A DNA stretch of 64,000 nucleotides from Vibrio tetraodonis (GTDB taxonomy: Bacteria; Pseudomonadota; Gammaproteobacteria; Enterobacterales; Vibrionaceae): positions 1 to 64,000 of the forward strand of contig NZ_QLYY01000014.1 in the NCBI RefSeq assembly GCF_003350295.1, written 5' to 3'. The notes beneath the pieces were generated by a model that saw only the letters and a program-made list of their open reading frames with translations, was not told where the DNA came from and searched no databases. Made by a program: the position numbers and the translations under genes. Below, piece by piece: positions 47,098 through 56,530 of this stretch (positions are counted from its first letter, which is position 1; each line of letters begins with the position of its first letter).

Positions 47098-48186
47098 ATG
47101 ACCGCGTATATTTTTCGCCGATTACTGTTAGTGGTACCCACTTTGTGGGCGATAATCACGATTAATTTTTTTATTATCCAGATCGCTCCAGGTGGTCCTG
47201 TTGAACAGGCTATTGCGCAACTTGAAGGATTTGACTCAGGGATAATGGAGCGTTTCTCTGGTGGTGGCAGCGAAGTTTCTCTGGATATTGGTAGTGATAC
47301 TAGTCCGAGTGGTTACAAGGGTTCAAGAGGGTTAGATCCAGAAGTTGTCGAGGAAATCAAAAAGCAGTTTGGTTTTGACAAGCCGATTCTAGAGCGTTAC
47401 TTCACTATGTTAAAAGATTACGCCACCTTTAATTTTGGAGATAGTCTCTTCAAGGGTGGTAATGTGATCGACTTAATCGTTGAGCGTCTTCCTGTATCTA
47501 TTTCCCTGGGGTTGTGGAGTACATTGATTATTTATTTCATCTCGATCCCATTAGGTGTAATGAAAGCGATTCATCACGGTTCAAGATTCGATATTTGGTC
47601 GAGTGCAGTTGTTATAGTTGGTTATGCAATTCCGGGGTTTTTGTTTGCCATCATACTGATTATATTATTTGCTAGTGGTAATTATTTTAGCTGGTTCCCA
47701 CTACGTGGCCTTGTTTCGAGCAACTTTGATCAAATGCTTTGGTATGAGCAAATTATTGACTACTTTTGGCACTTGACCTTGCCGATACTGGCTATGGTGA
47801 TAGGTGGGTTCGCTACGTTGAGTATGCTGACTAAAAATTCATTTTTGGATGAAATCAACAAACAATATGTCGTAACAGCTAGAGCTAAAGGCTTGGATGA
47901 AAACAGCATTCTTTACAAGCATGTTTTTCGTAACGCCATGCTGATCATCATCGCTGGTTTTCCCGCAGCGTTTATCAGTATTTTCTTCACAGGTTCAATG
48001 TTGATTGAAGTCATGTTTTCGCTTGAAGGTATAGGTTTACTTGGCTTTGAATCAACGATTCAGCGAGACTATCCGGTGGTCTTTAGTTCTCTCTACATTA
48101 TGACATTACTGGGTTTGATTTTGAGCATTATATCAGACTTAACATACACTTGGGTCGACCCCAGAATAGACTTCGAGGCCCGTTAA
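47098..48186 (+). CDS. yejB: Peptide ABC transporter permease
   Basis: 362 residues; an N-terminal TM segment ([34 protein letters not shown]) is typical of DppB/YejB permeases, followed by a periplasmic linker and five more membrane segments with the EAA-type loop [26 protein letters not shown]. It pairs with YejE to form the pore. Its stop codon abuts the yejE start, implying translational coupling. Confidence 0.94.
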   Translation: MTAYIFRRLLLVVPTLWAIITINFFIIQIAPGGPVEQAIAQLEGFDSGIMERFSGGGSEVSLDIGSDTSPSGYKGSRGLDPEVVEEIKKQFGFDKPILERYFTMLKDYATFNFGDSLFKGGNVIDLIVERLPVSISLGLWSTLIIYFISIPLGVMKAIHHGSRFDIWSSAVVIVGYAIPGFLFAIILIILFASGNYFSWFPLRGLVSSNFDQMLWYEQIIDYFWHLTLPILAMVIGGFATLSMLTKNSFLDEINKQYVVTARAKGLDENSILYKHVFRNAMLIIIAGFPAAFISIFFTGSMLIEVMFSLEGIGLLGFESTIQRDYPVVFSSLYIMTLLGLILSIISDLTYTWVDPRIDFEAR

Positions 48187-49224
48187 ATGCAAAACAGCAA
48201 AACGGCTAACCCGTTAAATCAAGCGCGTTGGCAAAGGTTTAAAGCGAATAAGCGTGGCTTTTGGTCGCTGTGTATCTTTATGGTTTTGTTCACACTCAGT
48301 CTGTTTGCAGAGCTAATTGCCAATGATAAGCCCATATTAGTAGACTATGACGGCGCTTGGTACTTCCCTATTGTAACCCAATATTCTGAAACTGTATTTG
48401 GTGGTGAGTTCGAGACCGAAGCCGATTATACCGATCCTTATGTTGCGGAGCTGATAGAAAACAAAGGTTATATGGTATGGCCCCTGATTCGTTTTAGCTA
48501 TAGCACGATCAATTACGATATTGCTGGCTCAGTTCCTTCTGCACCGGATAATGTTAATTGGCTTGGTACCGATGATAAAGGTCGTGACGTATTGGCGCGT
48601 ATTATTTATGGCTTTCGTATCTCAGTACTATTCGGGCTTATTCTTACTTTAGTATCAAGCGTCATTGGCGTTATTGTTGGTGCAACTCAGGGGTATTATG
48701 GTGGCTGGTTAGACTTGTTTGGTCAACGTTTCATCGAAGTATGGTCTGGGATGCCAACTTTGTTTTTACTCATCATCTTATCCAGTTTTGTTGAACCTAA
48801 TTTCTGGTGGTTATTAGGCATTATGGTGCTATTTAGTTGGATGAGTCTAGTTGGTGTTGTGAGGGCTGAGTTTTTACGTTGTCGAAATTTTGATTATGTA
48901 AAAGCAGCACTGTCAATGGGCGTCAGCGATAGTCGAATTATGAGAAGGCACATGTTGCCAAATGCGATGGTAGCTTCTCTAACAATGATGCCATTTATCC
49001 TCTCGGGATCGGTCACAACACTCACATCTCTCGATTTTCTTGGTTTTGGTTTGCCTGTTGGATCTCCCTCTTTAGGAGAGTTGTTGGCTCAGGGCAAAGC
49101 CAACTTACAAGCCCCTTGGCTTGGTTTCTCTGCTTTTTTGGTATTGTCCATCATGCTCACCTTACTGGTTTTTATCGGTGAAGCAGTGCGAGATGCCTTT
49201 GACCCTCATCATCAAGGTAGATAG
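48187..49224 (+). CDS. yejE: Peptide ABC transporter permease
   Basis: 345 residues. N-terminal TM (GFWSLCIFMVLFTLSLFAELIAND), then a periplasmic insert unique to YejE-type permeases (YDGAWYFPIVTQYSETVFGGEFETE), then the permease core with NWLGTDDKGRDVLARIIYGFR and the EAA loop KAALSMGVSDSRIMRRHMLPNAM. It starts immediately after the yejB stop and ends 2 bp before yejF. Confidence 0.94.
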   Translation: MQNSKTANPLNQARWQRFKANKRGFWSLCIFMVLFTLSLFAELIANDKPILVDYDGAWYFPIVTQYSETVFGGEFETEADYTDPYVAELIENKGYMVWPLIRFSYSTINYDIAGSVPSAPDNVNWLGTDDKGRDVLARIIYGFRISVLFGLILTLVSSVIGVIVGATQGYYGGWLDLFGQRFIEVWSGMPTLFLLIILSSFVEPNFWWLLGIMVLFSWMSLVGVVRAEFLRCRNFDYVKAALSMGVSDSRIMRRHMLPNAMVASLTMMPFILSGSVTTLTSLDFLGFGLPVGSPSLGELLAQGKANLQAPWLGFSAFLVLSIMLTLLVFIGEAVRDAFDPHHQGR

Positions 49225-49226
49225 TC

Positions 49227-50819
49227 ATGGCGAAAGACATACTCACGTTGAACAATTTGTCGGTAGGATTTGGTGTTGGCAACGAGATAAATAAAGTCAC
49301 AAATAAAGTGTCTTTTACGATTTCTAAAGGGGAAACCCTTGCGTTAGTTGGTGAAAGCGGATCTGGAAAATCAGTGACGGCCAATTCAATACTTAAGCTT
49401 CTTCCCAAAGGCTCTTCTCATTATCTTGAAGGTACTATCAACTTTGATGGTATTGATATACTGAACTGCTCTGAACGCGAACTGAGAGGGATCCGCGGTA
49501 ATCGTATAGGGATGATTTTCCAGGAGCCGATGGTATCTCTTAACCCTTTACATAAAGTGGGGAAACAGTTGGTAGAGACACTGGCGATACATAGTGGTGT
49601 TCGTCAGACTCAAGCAGAAAAATTAGCCGTTGAATGGCTACAAAAAGTGGGCATCCGTTATCCTGAAGTGAAGATTAATGCTTATCCTCATGAATTATCT
49701 GGTGGGGAAAGACAAAGAGTCATGATAGCAATGGCTTTGATAAACAAACCAGAACTATTAATTGCTGATGAACCAACCACTGCGCTTGATGTGTCTGTGC
49801 AAGCGCAAATATTGGAATTATTGAGAGATTTGCAAAAAGAACTTGGAATGGCGATGCTGTTTATTACCCATGATCTGAGCATAGTTCGCCGAATTGCAGA
49901 CAAAGTTGCGGTAATGCAAGATGGACAGATAGTTGAACAGGCTGATTGTTATTCGCTATTTTCCGCGCCTGAGCACTCTTACACACAAACACTGATTCAC
50001 TCGGATCCTCGAGGGCTACCCGTCGAAGTCGCGGAAGATTCAGAGAGTCTTATAAAAGTAGACAAATTAAAGGTTTGGTTTCCTGTAACTGGAGGTCTAT
50101 TTAAAAGAGTAGTTTCTCATATCAAAGCGGTGACAGATATGGACTTTGACCTGAAACGAGGTCATTCAATGGGTATAGTAGGTGAAAGTGGGTCTGGTAA
50201 ATCTACTACGGGTATGGCTATTTTGCGTTTAGTGAACTCTGAAGGCTCCATCTGCTATGAACGACATGAGTTACAGGGGTTGAACCGGAAGGAGATGTTA
50301 CCTTACCGCAGTAAAATGCAGGTGGTTTTTCAAGACCCATTCTCCGCGCTTAATCCTAGAATGTCTGTTGCACAAGTGATAGGTGAAGGGCTATACGTTC
50401 ATCATGACTTTGATGAATTAACCGTCGATAAAATGATTTGTGAGGCAATGGAAGATGTTGATTTAGATCCTGAAACTCGCCACAGATACCCCAATGAGTT
50501 TTCAGGCGGGCAGCGTCAAAGGATTGCAATAGCAAGAGCTTTGGTACTTAAACCTGAATTCATTCTACTCGATGAACCCACATCATCACTTGATCGAACG
50601 GTTCAAGCTCAGGTTCTTGATCTTCTGAAATCTCTTCAGCAGAAATACGCTTTAACCTACTTGTTTATAAGTCATGACCTTAATGTTGTTAAATCCCTTT
50701 GCCACCATACGATTGTAATGAAGCAAGGGCTTATTGTAGAGAGTGGGAGGACAGATAAGCTTTTTGAAAGTCCTAAACGTTCATACACACGTAAGCTGGT
50801 CGAGCTTTCAAGTTTCTAG
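49227..50819 (+). CDS. yejF: Peptide ABC transporter ATP-binding protein, duplicated ATPase
   Basis: 530 residues with two complete ATPase domains: GESGSGKSVT, ELSGGERQRVMIAMAL and LLIADEPTTALD in the first; GESGSGKSTTG, EFSGGQRQRIAIARAL and ILLDEPTSSLD in the second. It powers YejABE-mediated import of peptides. Last gene of the operon; an 8-bp hairpin (ATAACACA/TGTGTTAT, 50826-50863) overlaps the convergent gene's stop and may end both transcripts. A diverged stand-alone paralogue is at 36835. Confidence 0.95.
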   Translation: MAKDILTLNNLSVGFGVGNEINKVTNKVSFTISKGETLALVGESGSGKSVTANSILKLLPKGSSHYLEGTINFDGIDILNCSERELRGIRGNRIGMIFQEPMVSLNPLHKVGKQLVETLAIHSGVRQTQAEKLAVEWLQKVGIRYPEVKINAYPHELSGGERQRVMIAMALINKPELLIADEPTTALDVSVQAQILELLRDLQKELGMAMLFITHDLSIVRRIADKVAVMQDGQIVEQADCYSLFSAPEHSYTQTLIHSDPRGLPVEVAEDSESLIKVDKLKVWFPVTGGLFKRVVSHIKAVTDMDFDLKRGHSMGIVGESGSGKSTTGMAILRLVNSEGSICYERHELQGLNRKEMLPYRSKMQVVFQDPFSALNPRMSVAQVIGEGLYVHHDFDELTVDKMICEAMEDVDLDPETRHRYPNEFSGGQRQRIAIARALVLKPEFILLDEPTSSLDRTVQAQVLDLLKSLQQKYALTYLFISHDLNVVKSLCHHTIVMKQGLIVESGRTDKLFESPKRSYTRKLVELSSF

Positions 50820-50859
50820 GTGCTAATAACACAAGGGTTGAGGGGGGAAACTACGTGTG

Positions 50860-51657
50860 TTATAGATCTTTTTCTAAGTAAGCTTTGACGATAACTTCAA
50901 TTTCTCCCTTCTCTTTCAATTGCGTGAGAATAGAGTTAAATGTTTCGACGAAGTCGTCTTTGTAAGGGTATTTCTCAGGTTGGATCGTGGTAAAGCCTAA
51001 GTACCCTTGCTCTGCGCTCACGACGGCCCCTAACGTGAGTTTCCAATCCTCTGGCAGTAGGCCATCGGTTGTCATACGTTTTATTTCCCAGAGAATAGAC
51101 AATCGGTCATTCATGTAACAATCAATTTTCTTCTCATATAATTTTAGCAAGCTTGGCCTGCTCCCTTTTGCTTCAGAAACGGTTATTTTGCCTGCTTTTA
51201 CTGCATTCCAAAACTCGCTTCCACCGAGCGCGAAAGCCTCATTTACACCTATGGTCAAACCGAGGTAGTCCGATGGCCAATTATTTAGTGGGCGATCTTG
51301 TACGCTGTCATTGTTGCAAAATACAACAACCTCTTCATTCAAAATGGGCTTTGAATACGGAGATATGTAAAGGCGTTTATCAGCATAGTAATAGGGAGGG
51401 AACAGGGCGAAGCCGCGTCCGGACTTGAGCATTTTAAGCCCACGTTTCCAAGGGATGGGTACAATTTTTATCTTATAGCCTGGCATGTCCTCAAACACTC
51501 GACGAAGAATGTCGCTGTATATCCCTCTCGCGATGCCATTTTCTACGTAGCTGTATGGTGGATAAGCGTCGTCACCATATACCAAAACTTTAACCGGTGG
51601 CTCGAAAGCAACGGCTCGCCACGAGAGTAAAAGTAGAATGAGTGTCCATTTGAGCAA
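50860..51657 (-). CDS. Periplasmic solute-binding protein (SBP_bac_3-like)
   Basis: 265 residues with a signal peptide (LKWTLILLLLSWRAVA). The mature protein has the family-3 pattern: VYGDDAYPPYSYVENGIARGIYSDILRRVFE, a middle IPWKRGLKMLKSGRGFALFPPYYYADKR and LGLTIGVNEAF. Vibrios carry many such proteins without permeases; some act in sensing rather than transport. No permease, kinase or cyclase gene adjoins it. The ligand is unknown. Confidence 0.85.
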   Translation of the reverse strand: MLKWTLILLLLSWRAVAFEPPVKVLVYGDDAYPPYSYVENGIARGIYSDILRRVFEDMPGYKIKIVPIPWKRGLKMLKSGRGFALFPPYYYADKRLYISPYSKPILNEEVVVFCNNDSVQDRPLNNWPSDYLGLTIGVNEAFALGGSEFWNAVKAGKITVSEAKGSRPSLLKLYEKKIDCYMNDRLSILWEIKRMTTDGLLPEDWKLTLGAVVSAEQGYLGFTTIQPEKYPYKDDFVETFNSILTQLKEKGEIEVIVKAYLEKDL

Positions 51658-51758
51658 AGTTCGTCCCTTTAATGTGCTCTTTCTATGTTTAACTTTAGTT
51701 TATTTATTGAAGGTTAGGCATTAGACTTTGCGTTTTCGCCATTTAATTAAAGCAAAAC

Positions 51759-52172
51759 ATGACAGAAGACGACAAAAATACTCAAGAAATTGAAATCGAA
51801 GCGATTGGAGTAGAGGTATCAAGTGAGCCTATTGAGCTATATAAGGTGTTTAAATTAGCTAATTTAGTCGGTGGCGGAGGTGAAGCGAAGCACATCATCT
51901 CTGAGGGTTATGTTGCTGTCAATGGTGAACTTGAAACTCGTAAACGTCGCAAAATGTATCACGGAGATGTTTTTGAGTTTAACCAAGAGTTCTATGTGGT
52001 TATCTGTGATGCTGAGAACTCGGAGTATGAAAGCACAGTTAGTGATTCCGTGACAGAGGAAGTTCGTCATAAGGGCACAAAACCACAAGTGAAGCCAGAA
52101 AAGGCTGACAGCAAGAAAGCAAACTCGAGCAAGAAAAATAAGATTGGTCGCTCAGATATCGATTTTTTCTAG
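51759..52172 (+). CDS. S4-domain RNA-binding protein (YbcJ-like) with Lys-rich tail
   Basis: 137 residues. An S4 domain at ~27-85 (ELYKVFKLANLVGGGGEAKHIISEGYVAVNGELETRKRRKMYHGDVF) matches the small YbcJ/RqcP-type S4 proteins that bind structured RNA, preceded by an acidic N-terminal stretch and followed by a charged tail (PEKADSKKANSSKKNKIGR). YbcJ itself is ~70 residues, so the extensions are additional. Divergent from the binding-protein gene; convergent with a 62-residue gene across a shared terminator. Confidence 0.85.
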   Translation: MTEDDKNTQEIEIEAIGVEVSSEPIELYKVFKLANLVGGGGEAKHIISEGYVAVNGELETRKRRKMYHGDVFEFNQEFYVVICDAENSEYESTVSDSVTEEVRHKGTKPQVKPEKADSKKANSSKKNKIGRSDIDFF

Positions 52173-52223
52173 CGGTCGGTTTTGCAAGATTGAGTAAATG
52201 CAACCAATGTGGCTAATATAGAA

Positions 52224-52250
52224 AAAGCCCCGTTTTGTACGGGGCTTTAA
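52224..52250. terminator. Bidirectional terminator
   Basis: AAAGCCCCG pairs with CGGGGCTTT (9 bp, 7-nt loop). A/T runs on both sides suit the S4 gene on the plus strand and the 62-residue gene on the minus strand. Confidence 0.88.
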
Positions 52251-52253
52251 TCG

Positions 52254-52442
52254 TTAATACCAAAGGTCTTCTGGGGGTATCTTACTTTCAGGTGCATAGG
52301 AATCATCATCGAGTGGATGCTCGGCCTTGCCTCGCAAACTCTCTAGCTGATGCTCAAGCATTTGGACAGTGTCGTAATCACCCTCTGAGCAAGCGATGTA
52401 TATTTGCTGCTCGATAGCTCGAATACTATCTCGAATACTCAT
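52254..52442 (-). CDS. Small conserved-type hypothetical protein (62 aa)
   Basis: The start ATG at 52442 has a perfect GGAGGT 5-6 nt upstream. The product MSIRDSIRAIEQQIYIACSE... is a helical hairpin (two heptad-like helices with IEQQI and VQMLEHQLESL) followed by an acidic/proline tail ending PPEDLWY. It sits 39 bp downstream of cti on the same strand and just before a terminator, so it may be the last gene of that transcript. The function is unknown. Confidence 0.75.
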   Translation of the reverse strand: MSIRDSIRAIEQQIYIACSEGDYDTVQMLEHQLESLRGKAEHPLDDDSYAPESKIPPEDLWY

Positions 52443-52481
52443 GCCCTACCTCCTGCGCTGTTAAACGCTTGGCCGAATAGT

Positions 52482-54839
52482 TTACCTATTCTCAAAACGA
52501 TTATAGTCAAGGAGACCAAATTCGATAGGCTGATCTTTCTTATACCATTGGTGAATTTTGTCACTGAAAGACCAAAATTCAGGTGAGCTTCTTCGGATAG
52601 CAAATTTATCCAATAACTTAATGTAATCTTGCTCCTGTTTGACCTGTGCAATCATGTTTACAAATAATGGGATTTCTTTTTCACTGAGTGATAAGAAGGC
52701 AGCAGGGTAGCTACCTAGAATGCCGCGAACCAAAGTGAAGTCATCGTTATCAAAATCTCTGTTTCTTTGCTCATCAAATAGACTGGAGATATTGGTATGG
52801 GCATTATTGTGCAAGAGAGTAAAGACCTGACTTTGGCCTGATTCCGATTCTATCTGCAGTATTATAATCTGAGGGAAGTAACGGATACCTCCGCCTTTTA
52901 AGTCATCAATGGTTGCGAGTGCTTGTTCACTTTCAGGAGACAGTCCGGTTTGCTCAATAGCATAACGATTATGGAGTACTGGAGAAAGCTGTGTTTGTAG
53001 AATGTTATACAGCTCTTTTTTTGGATTATCGGTCTGATAGGGAACCTGACTAGGTTGATTAAAAGGTTTAACGTTACGTTGTAAGAAGTCACTTAATTGA
53101 GCACTTTGGTCCTCATACCAGCTTGACTGTTCGAAATGGCGAATGTCTTTGGGCAGCAGAGTAACAAAATTACTTTCCCCTTCTAAGCGAAGAAAATCCA
53201 TAAACATACGGGTCATAAGTTGATGACCAAAGTTGCCATACACGTCAAATCCAGCGACGAGGAGATAGTGGATACGTTCAATCAGTGCATAGTCAAGGAC
53301 CCACGCGGTTTTGGGCGGTTTACCTACCAAACCTTGAACGACGGATGCACTATCAAAGTGCCTAAAGACAGTGAGTGCAGCATTTGGGTTGGTCCCATTG
53401 CCTGTCCAAATCACATCGGTTGTGAGATTTTGGCCGTCTTTAAACCACTTATTAATAAATTCAGACTTTGCTTCTAAGTAACGGGCTTGCTGCCGAGAAT
53501 ATGAGACCCAGTTGGTAATCGGCACAGTATTACTTTCCAGTTCCCCCGGCAGCTTCAAATTATCTGCTTGTGAGCGATAAAACTCGTTGACTTCGGGTAT
53601 ATCCGATTTATCAGGATCCAAGAAAAATACCCAGAAACGGTCATTAATAACATTTAATGCCAGCTGTCCACGACATACAGGGCCTTTTATGTAGGCGTTT
53701 ATTGTATTTTGTGCATTGTCCAGCATGAACTTAAAACGAGCTTTAACGGGAAGGTCGATAAAAGCTGTCATGGGATTGGCTGCAACTTCGACTGAGTAGT
53801 CAGGTAGTTTTGCCACATCATACTTGGAGTCGATAAACCACTTTTTCCAGTTAGCCAAGCGTTGTTTATTGAGTGCAAAAGGCATATGGGTCTTATCAAC
53901 AATGGTTGATAAGACAGGAATCAACCGGTAATAAACGCGCTCGGTTTTAGGGTCATCATATGGACGGCGAGTTGTAATCTGCTTGATGGCTTGTCCTGGT
54001 GGCGTGGTTGAACGGATCAGAGTAAAGAAACGAGGGGTTGACTCTTTAAGATCAGAAAAATACAAATGTGACAGGAAAAGGTGTTCGTATATGTATCTAG
54101 CCATTAGCTGTACTTTACGCGGACTGGCGTTCAAGAATTGCTCATATTTATTAACCAGGGCATCTTGCTCTGAGGTCAAGGGCAGAGGAGCGCTCATGAG
54201 CGCTCCATCTTGTAGCCAAGACATTAAGGTTGAATACTCTGCTGATGTTAGATTAGGCATGCCATAAGGCATTCCCCAATTAGGGTATTTGCTTTCATAT
54301 TCCGCATATTCTTCGATAGTGGGGCACTGCTGTTCACGATCAATAGAAAAATCGAACCCCTCTAATTGAGTTTGCATAGGTAAAGGGTGCGCTTGTTTTT
54401 GCATCAACATTTTTGCCATCAGCCCAGCTTCTATATTGGCAGTAGGCGATTGTGTTCGCTCATTCAAGACAGGATTAAAACCAAAGTCTCTCCATTGAGA
54501 GGTGCTTTGAGCATCTTCAAATAATCGAGTGGGTGTTGCTGCGGTTAGTCGTGTACCTTGATAAATGAGGGCTTTGCTCGCCCCGCGATCAATACCAGCT
54601 GTGGAGGATAGTTTCAGTTGGCAAGGAGCGTCATAACATGCGTGACATACTACGCAGCGGTTATCAATAATAGGCTTTACTTGGTTGAGAAAGAAGTCAC
54701 TAGATGGGCTGGATGCCTCTACAAGCCGTTCCCTCGGTTGCGCATAACCAAAGAGTTTGTCGTAATTAAGACTCGCATAGGTTGCACAGCCTGCAAAGAG
54801 TGTAATAAGAGATAAGATAAATAGTTTACGCACATTCAT
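52482..54839 (-). CDS. cti: Fatty acid cis-trans isomerase, periplasmic haem protein
   Basis: 785 residues from the ATG at 54839, which gives an N-terminal signal (NVRKLFILSLITLFAGC, possible lipid attachment at Cys18); an 11-codon extension to 54872 is possible. The cytochrome c-type haem motif CVVCH is at 62-66, within DNRCVVCHACYDAPCQL, and the length and overall pattern (PPGQAIKQITTRRPYDDP) fit the Cti family. Cti converts cis-unsaturated acyl chains of membrane phospholipids to trans in the periplasm, a quick response to solvents, heat or osmotic shock. It is known in Pseudomonas and Vibrio. Confidence 0.93.
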   Translation of the reverse strand: MNVRKLFILSLITLFAGCATYASLNYDKLFGYAQPRERLVEASSPSSDFFLNQVKPIIDNRCVVCHACYDAPCQLKLSSTAGIDRGASKALIYQGTRLTAATPTRLFEDAQSTSQWRDFGFNPVLNERTQSPTANIEAGLMAKMLMQKQAHPLPMQTQLEGFDFSIDREQQCPTIEEYAEYESKYPNWGMPYGMPNLTSAEYSTLMSWLQDGALMSAPLPLTSEQDALVNKYEQFLNASPRKVQLMARYIYEHLFLSHLYFSDLKESTPRFFTLIRSTTPPGQAIKQITTRRPYDDPKTERVYYRLIPVLSTIVDKTHMPFALNKQRLANWKKWFIDSKYDVAKLPDYSVEVAANPMTAFIDLPVKARFKFMLDNAQNTINAYIKGPVCRGQLALNVINDRFWVFFLDPDKSDIPEVNEFYRSQADNLKLPGELESNTVPITNWVSYSRQQARYLEAKSEFINKWFKDGQNLTTDVIWTGNGTNPNAALTVFRHFDSASVVQGLVGKPPKTAWVLDYALIERIHYLLVAGFDVYGNFGHQLMTRMFMDFLRLEGESNFVTLLPKDIRHFEQSSWYEDQSAQLSDFLQRNVKPFNQPSQVPYQTDNPKKELYNILQTQLSPVLHNRYAIEQTGLSPESEQALATIDDLKGGGIRYFPQIIILQIESESGQSQVFTLLHNNAHTNISSLFDEQRNRDFDNDDFTLVRGILGSYPAAFLSLSEKEIPLFVNMIAQVKQEQDYIKLLDKFAIRRSSPEFWSFSDKIHQWYKKDQPIEFGLLDYNRFENR

Positions 54840-54968
54840 GTGAAAAATAGCAGTCCAGATCAGTTCAATCATTGCAATTAAAGCATACTTAATTAGCCAT
54901 CAAATAACCAACCAAAGTCGTTGAGCCCTACAATTTTGACGAGATTTTACAAGGCGTTCACATAGCCT

Positions 54969-54999
54969 AAAAAGGCTTAACAATGAAGCTAAGCCTTTT
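54969..54999 (-). terminator. Terminator of the OFA-type transporter gene
   Basis: AAAAAGGCTTA pairs with TAAGCCTTTT (10 bp, 10-nt loop); on the minus strand it runs into TTTTTAGG, 27 bp after the transporter stop. Confidence 0.8.
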
Positions 55000-55026
55000 G
55001 GAATATAGAGCGACATGAAAGGTGCG

Positions 55027-56271
55027 TTAGGCTTTTTTCAGTCGTCCGAGTTTTGCCATAGAGATTGGTTTGGTAAACAGTGCTAAAGCAATACAGGTTG
55101 CCATCATGAAGGCCGAAATTGTGTACGCAAGGCTATAGTTTTCAACATTGGACATTGAGAAGCCAACAACAGCCGCACCTATAGCACCGCCAATCCCCCA
55201 TGCTGTATACAGCACACCATAGTTAGTACCGTAGTTTCTAAGACCATAGAATTCTGCTGTTATGGTTGGGAATACCGCTAACAATGTACCATAGCCTACC
55301 GCAGCAACTGCTGTTCCTAGGATTAATGTGAACTCGCTATTAAACGTAGCGAACATAACCATATTAATGCCCTGTAGAATGAACGCCAGAAGCAATGTTC
55401 TTATTCCGCCAATCTTATCGGCGAGTAACCCTGCGACGACTCGTCCACCGGAGTTAAATATCGCGAGAATTGAAGCGAGATAAACGGCATTAGGTAAATC
55501 CGCTTGTATGCTTGCGATAGTCGTGATGTTACCAATGATCATTAGACCAACTGATGCTGCAAAGGCATACATAATCCAAAGAGAGTAGAATTGAGGCGTC
55601 TTTAGCATGGACTTCCAAGTTAAGTCACTATCATGAGCACTTGGATTTGTAGACTTGCTGGCCTTATTATGTGGTGAAGCGGGGGCATAATCTGCTGGAG
55701 GATTACTGATTGTAGCGGCAAGAGGAACGGTGATCACCAATATGCTAATACCAAGAATAATAAAGCTTGTTTGAATCCCCATGCTATCTATTAGAGATGA
55801 GGTAAGCGGAGCGAGATAAATAGCAGCAAGGCCAAAACCAGCAGCAACTAATCCATTAACCATGCCTTTTTTCGATGAGTGAAACCATTTCATCGCTGAT
55901 GGTGAAAGACAAGCATAGCCAAAGCCAATCCCGGCCCCCGTCATTACACCGAAAGTGATATTTAGCATCAGTGGTGAATTTGCAAAGCCAGATGCAATCA
56001 TACCTAAGCCTGTTAAGATGGTGCCAAGAATCAGGATCTTACGTGGTCCCATTTTATCTTGTAGGATCCCCGCGATAAGAAGACAAATTGAAAAGGTAAT
56101 AGTTGCAATAGCGTAGGGGGATGAGGCTTCTGCTGCACTCCATCCTGATTCTGTCACTAACGCTTTGTTGAAGACACTCCAAGCATATAGGATGCCAAGA
56201 CAAAGGTTGATACAGAACCCTGCTAGTAGTATTCGTGTCGCTTTATCAATCTTGCTCATTTTACTTCTCAT
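55027..56271 (-). CDS. MFS transporter, oxalate/formate antiporter-like family (YhjX type)
   Basis: 414 residues with 12 membrane segments. The N-terminal FCINLCLGILYAWSVFNKAL, DKMGPRKILILG between TM2 and TM3, and TGAGIGFGYACLSPSAMKWF are OFA-family features. E. coli YhjX of this family responds to pyruvate; other members exchange small carboxylates. AGAGG precedes the ATG at 56271, with a second possible start four codons on. The substrate is not readable from sequence. It lies upstream of and in the same direction as cti, but with a terminator between. Confidence 0.88.
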   Translation of the reverse strand: MRSKMSKIDKATRILLAGFCINLCLGILYAWSVFNKALVTESGWSAAEASSPYAIATITFSICLLIAGILQDKMGPRKILILGTILTGLGMIASGFANSPLMLNITFGVMTGAGIGFGYACLSPSAMKWFHSSKKGMVNGLVAAGFGLAAIYLAPLTSSLIDSMGIQTSFIILGISILVITVPLAATISNPPADYAPASPHNKASKSTNPSAHDSDLTWKSMLKTPQFYSLWIMYAFAASVGLMIIGNITTIASIQADLPNAVYLASILAIFNSGGRVVAGLLADKIGGIRTLLLAFILQGINMVMFATFNSEFTLILGTAVAAVGYGTLLAVFPTITAEFYGLRNYGTNYGVLYTAWGIGGAIGAAVVGFSMSNVENYSLAYTISAFMMATCIALALFTKPISMAKLGRLKKA

Positions 56272-56530
56272 TTTACCTCTGTCTGTGAGAGGTTTGTTTT
56301 ATGGTTTTTTTCAAATTTATTTAGTGTTTATCAACACAAAACATAATGGGCGCGGATTATACCCAATATTGAGATGATTTAAATCTATTTTTTGTGTGGG
56401 TTAATATCGGTACGAAAAGAGATAAACTTTGCGTTAAGTAAAGTTCTTATCAAGCGTTCGTGGTAGGCAGCAAACTGGCAGATGGGTTATTAGTGTCTAA
56501 TATTATAATTATCATTATTGGTCTGGGCTA

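Noticed and set aside
56499..56520. Fur-box-like TATAATTATCATTATTG upstream of the cyclase gene
   Set aside because: The match to the consensus is partial and expected in AT-rich sequence; no iron gene is beside it. A similar weak match near 39032-39050 was rejected for the same reason.
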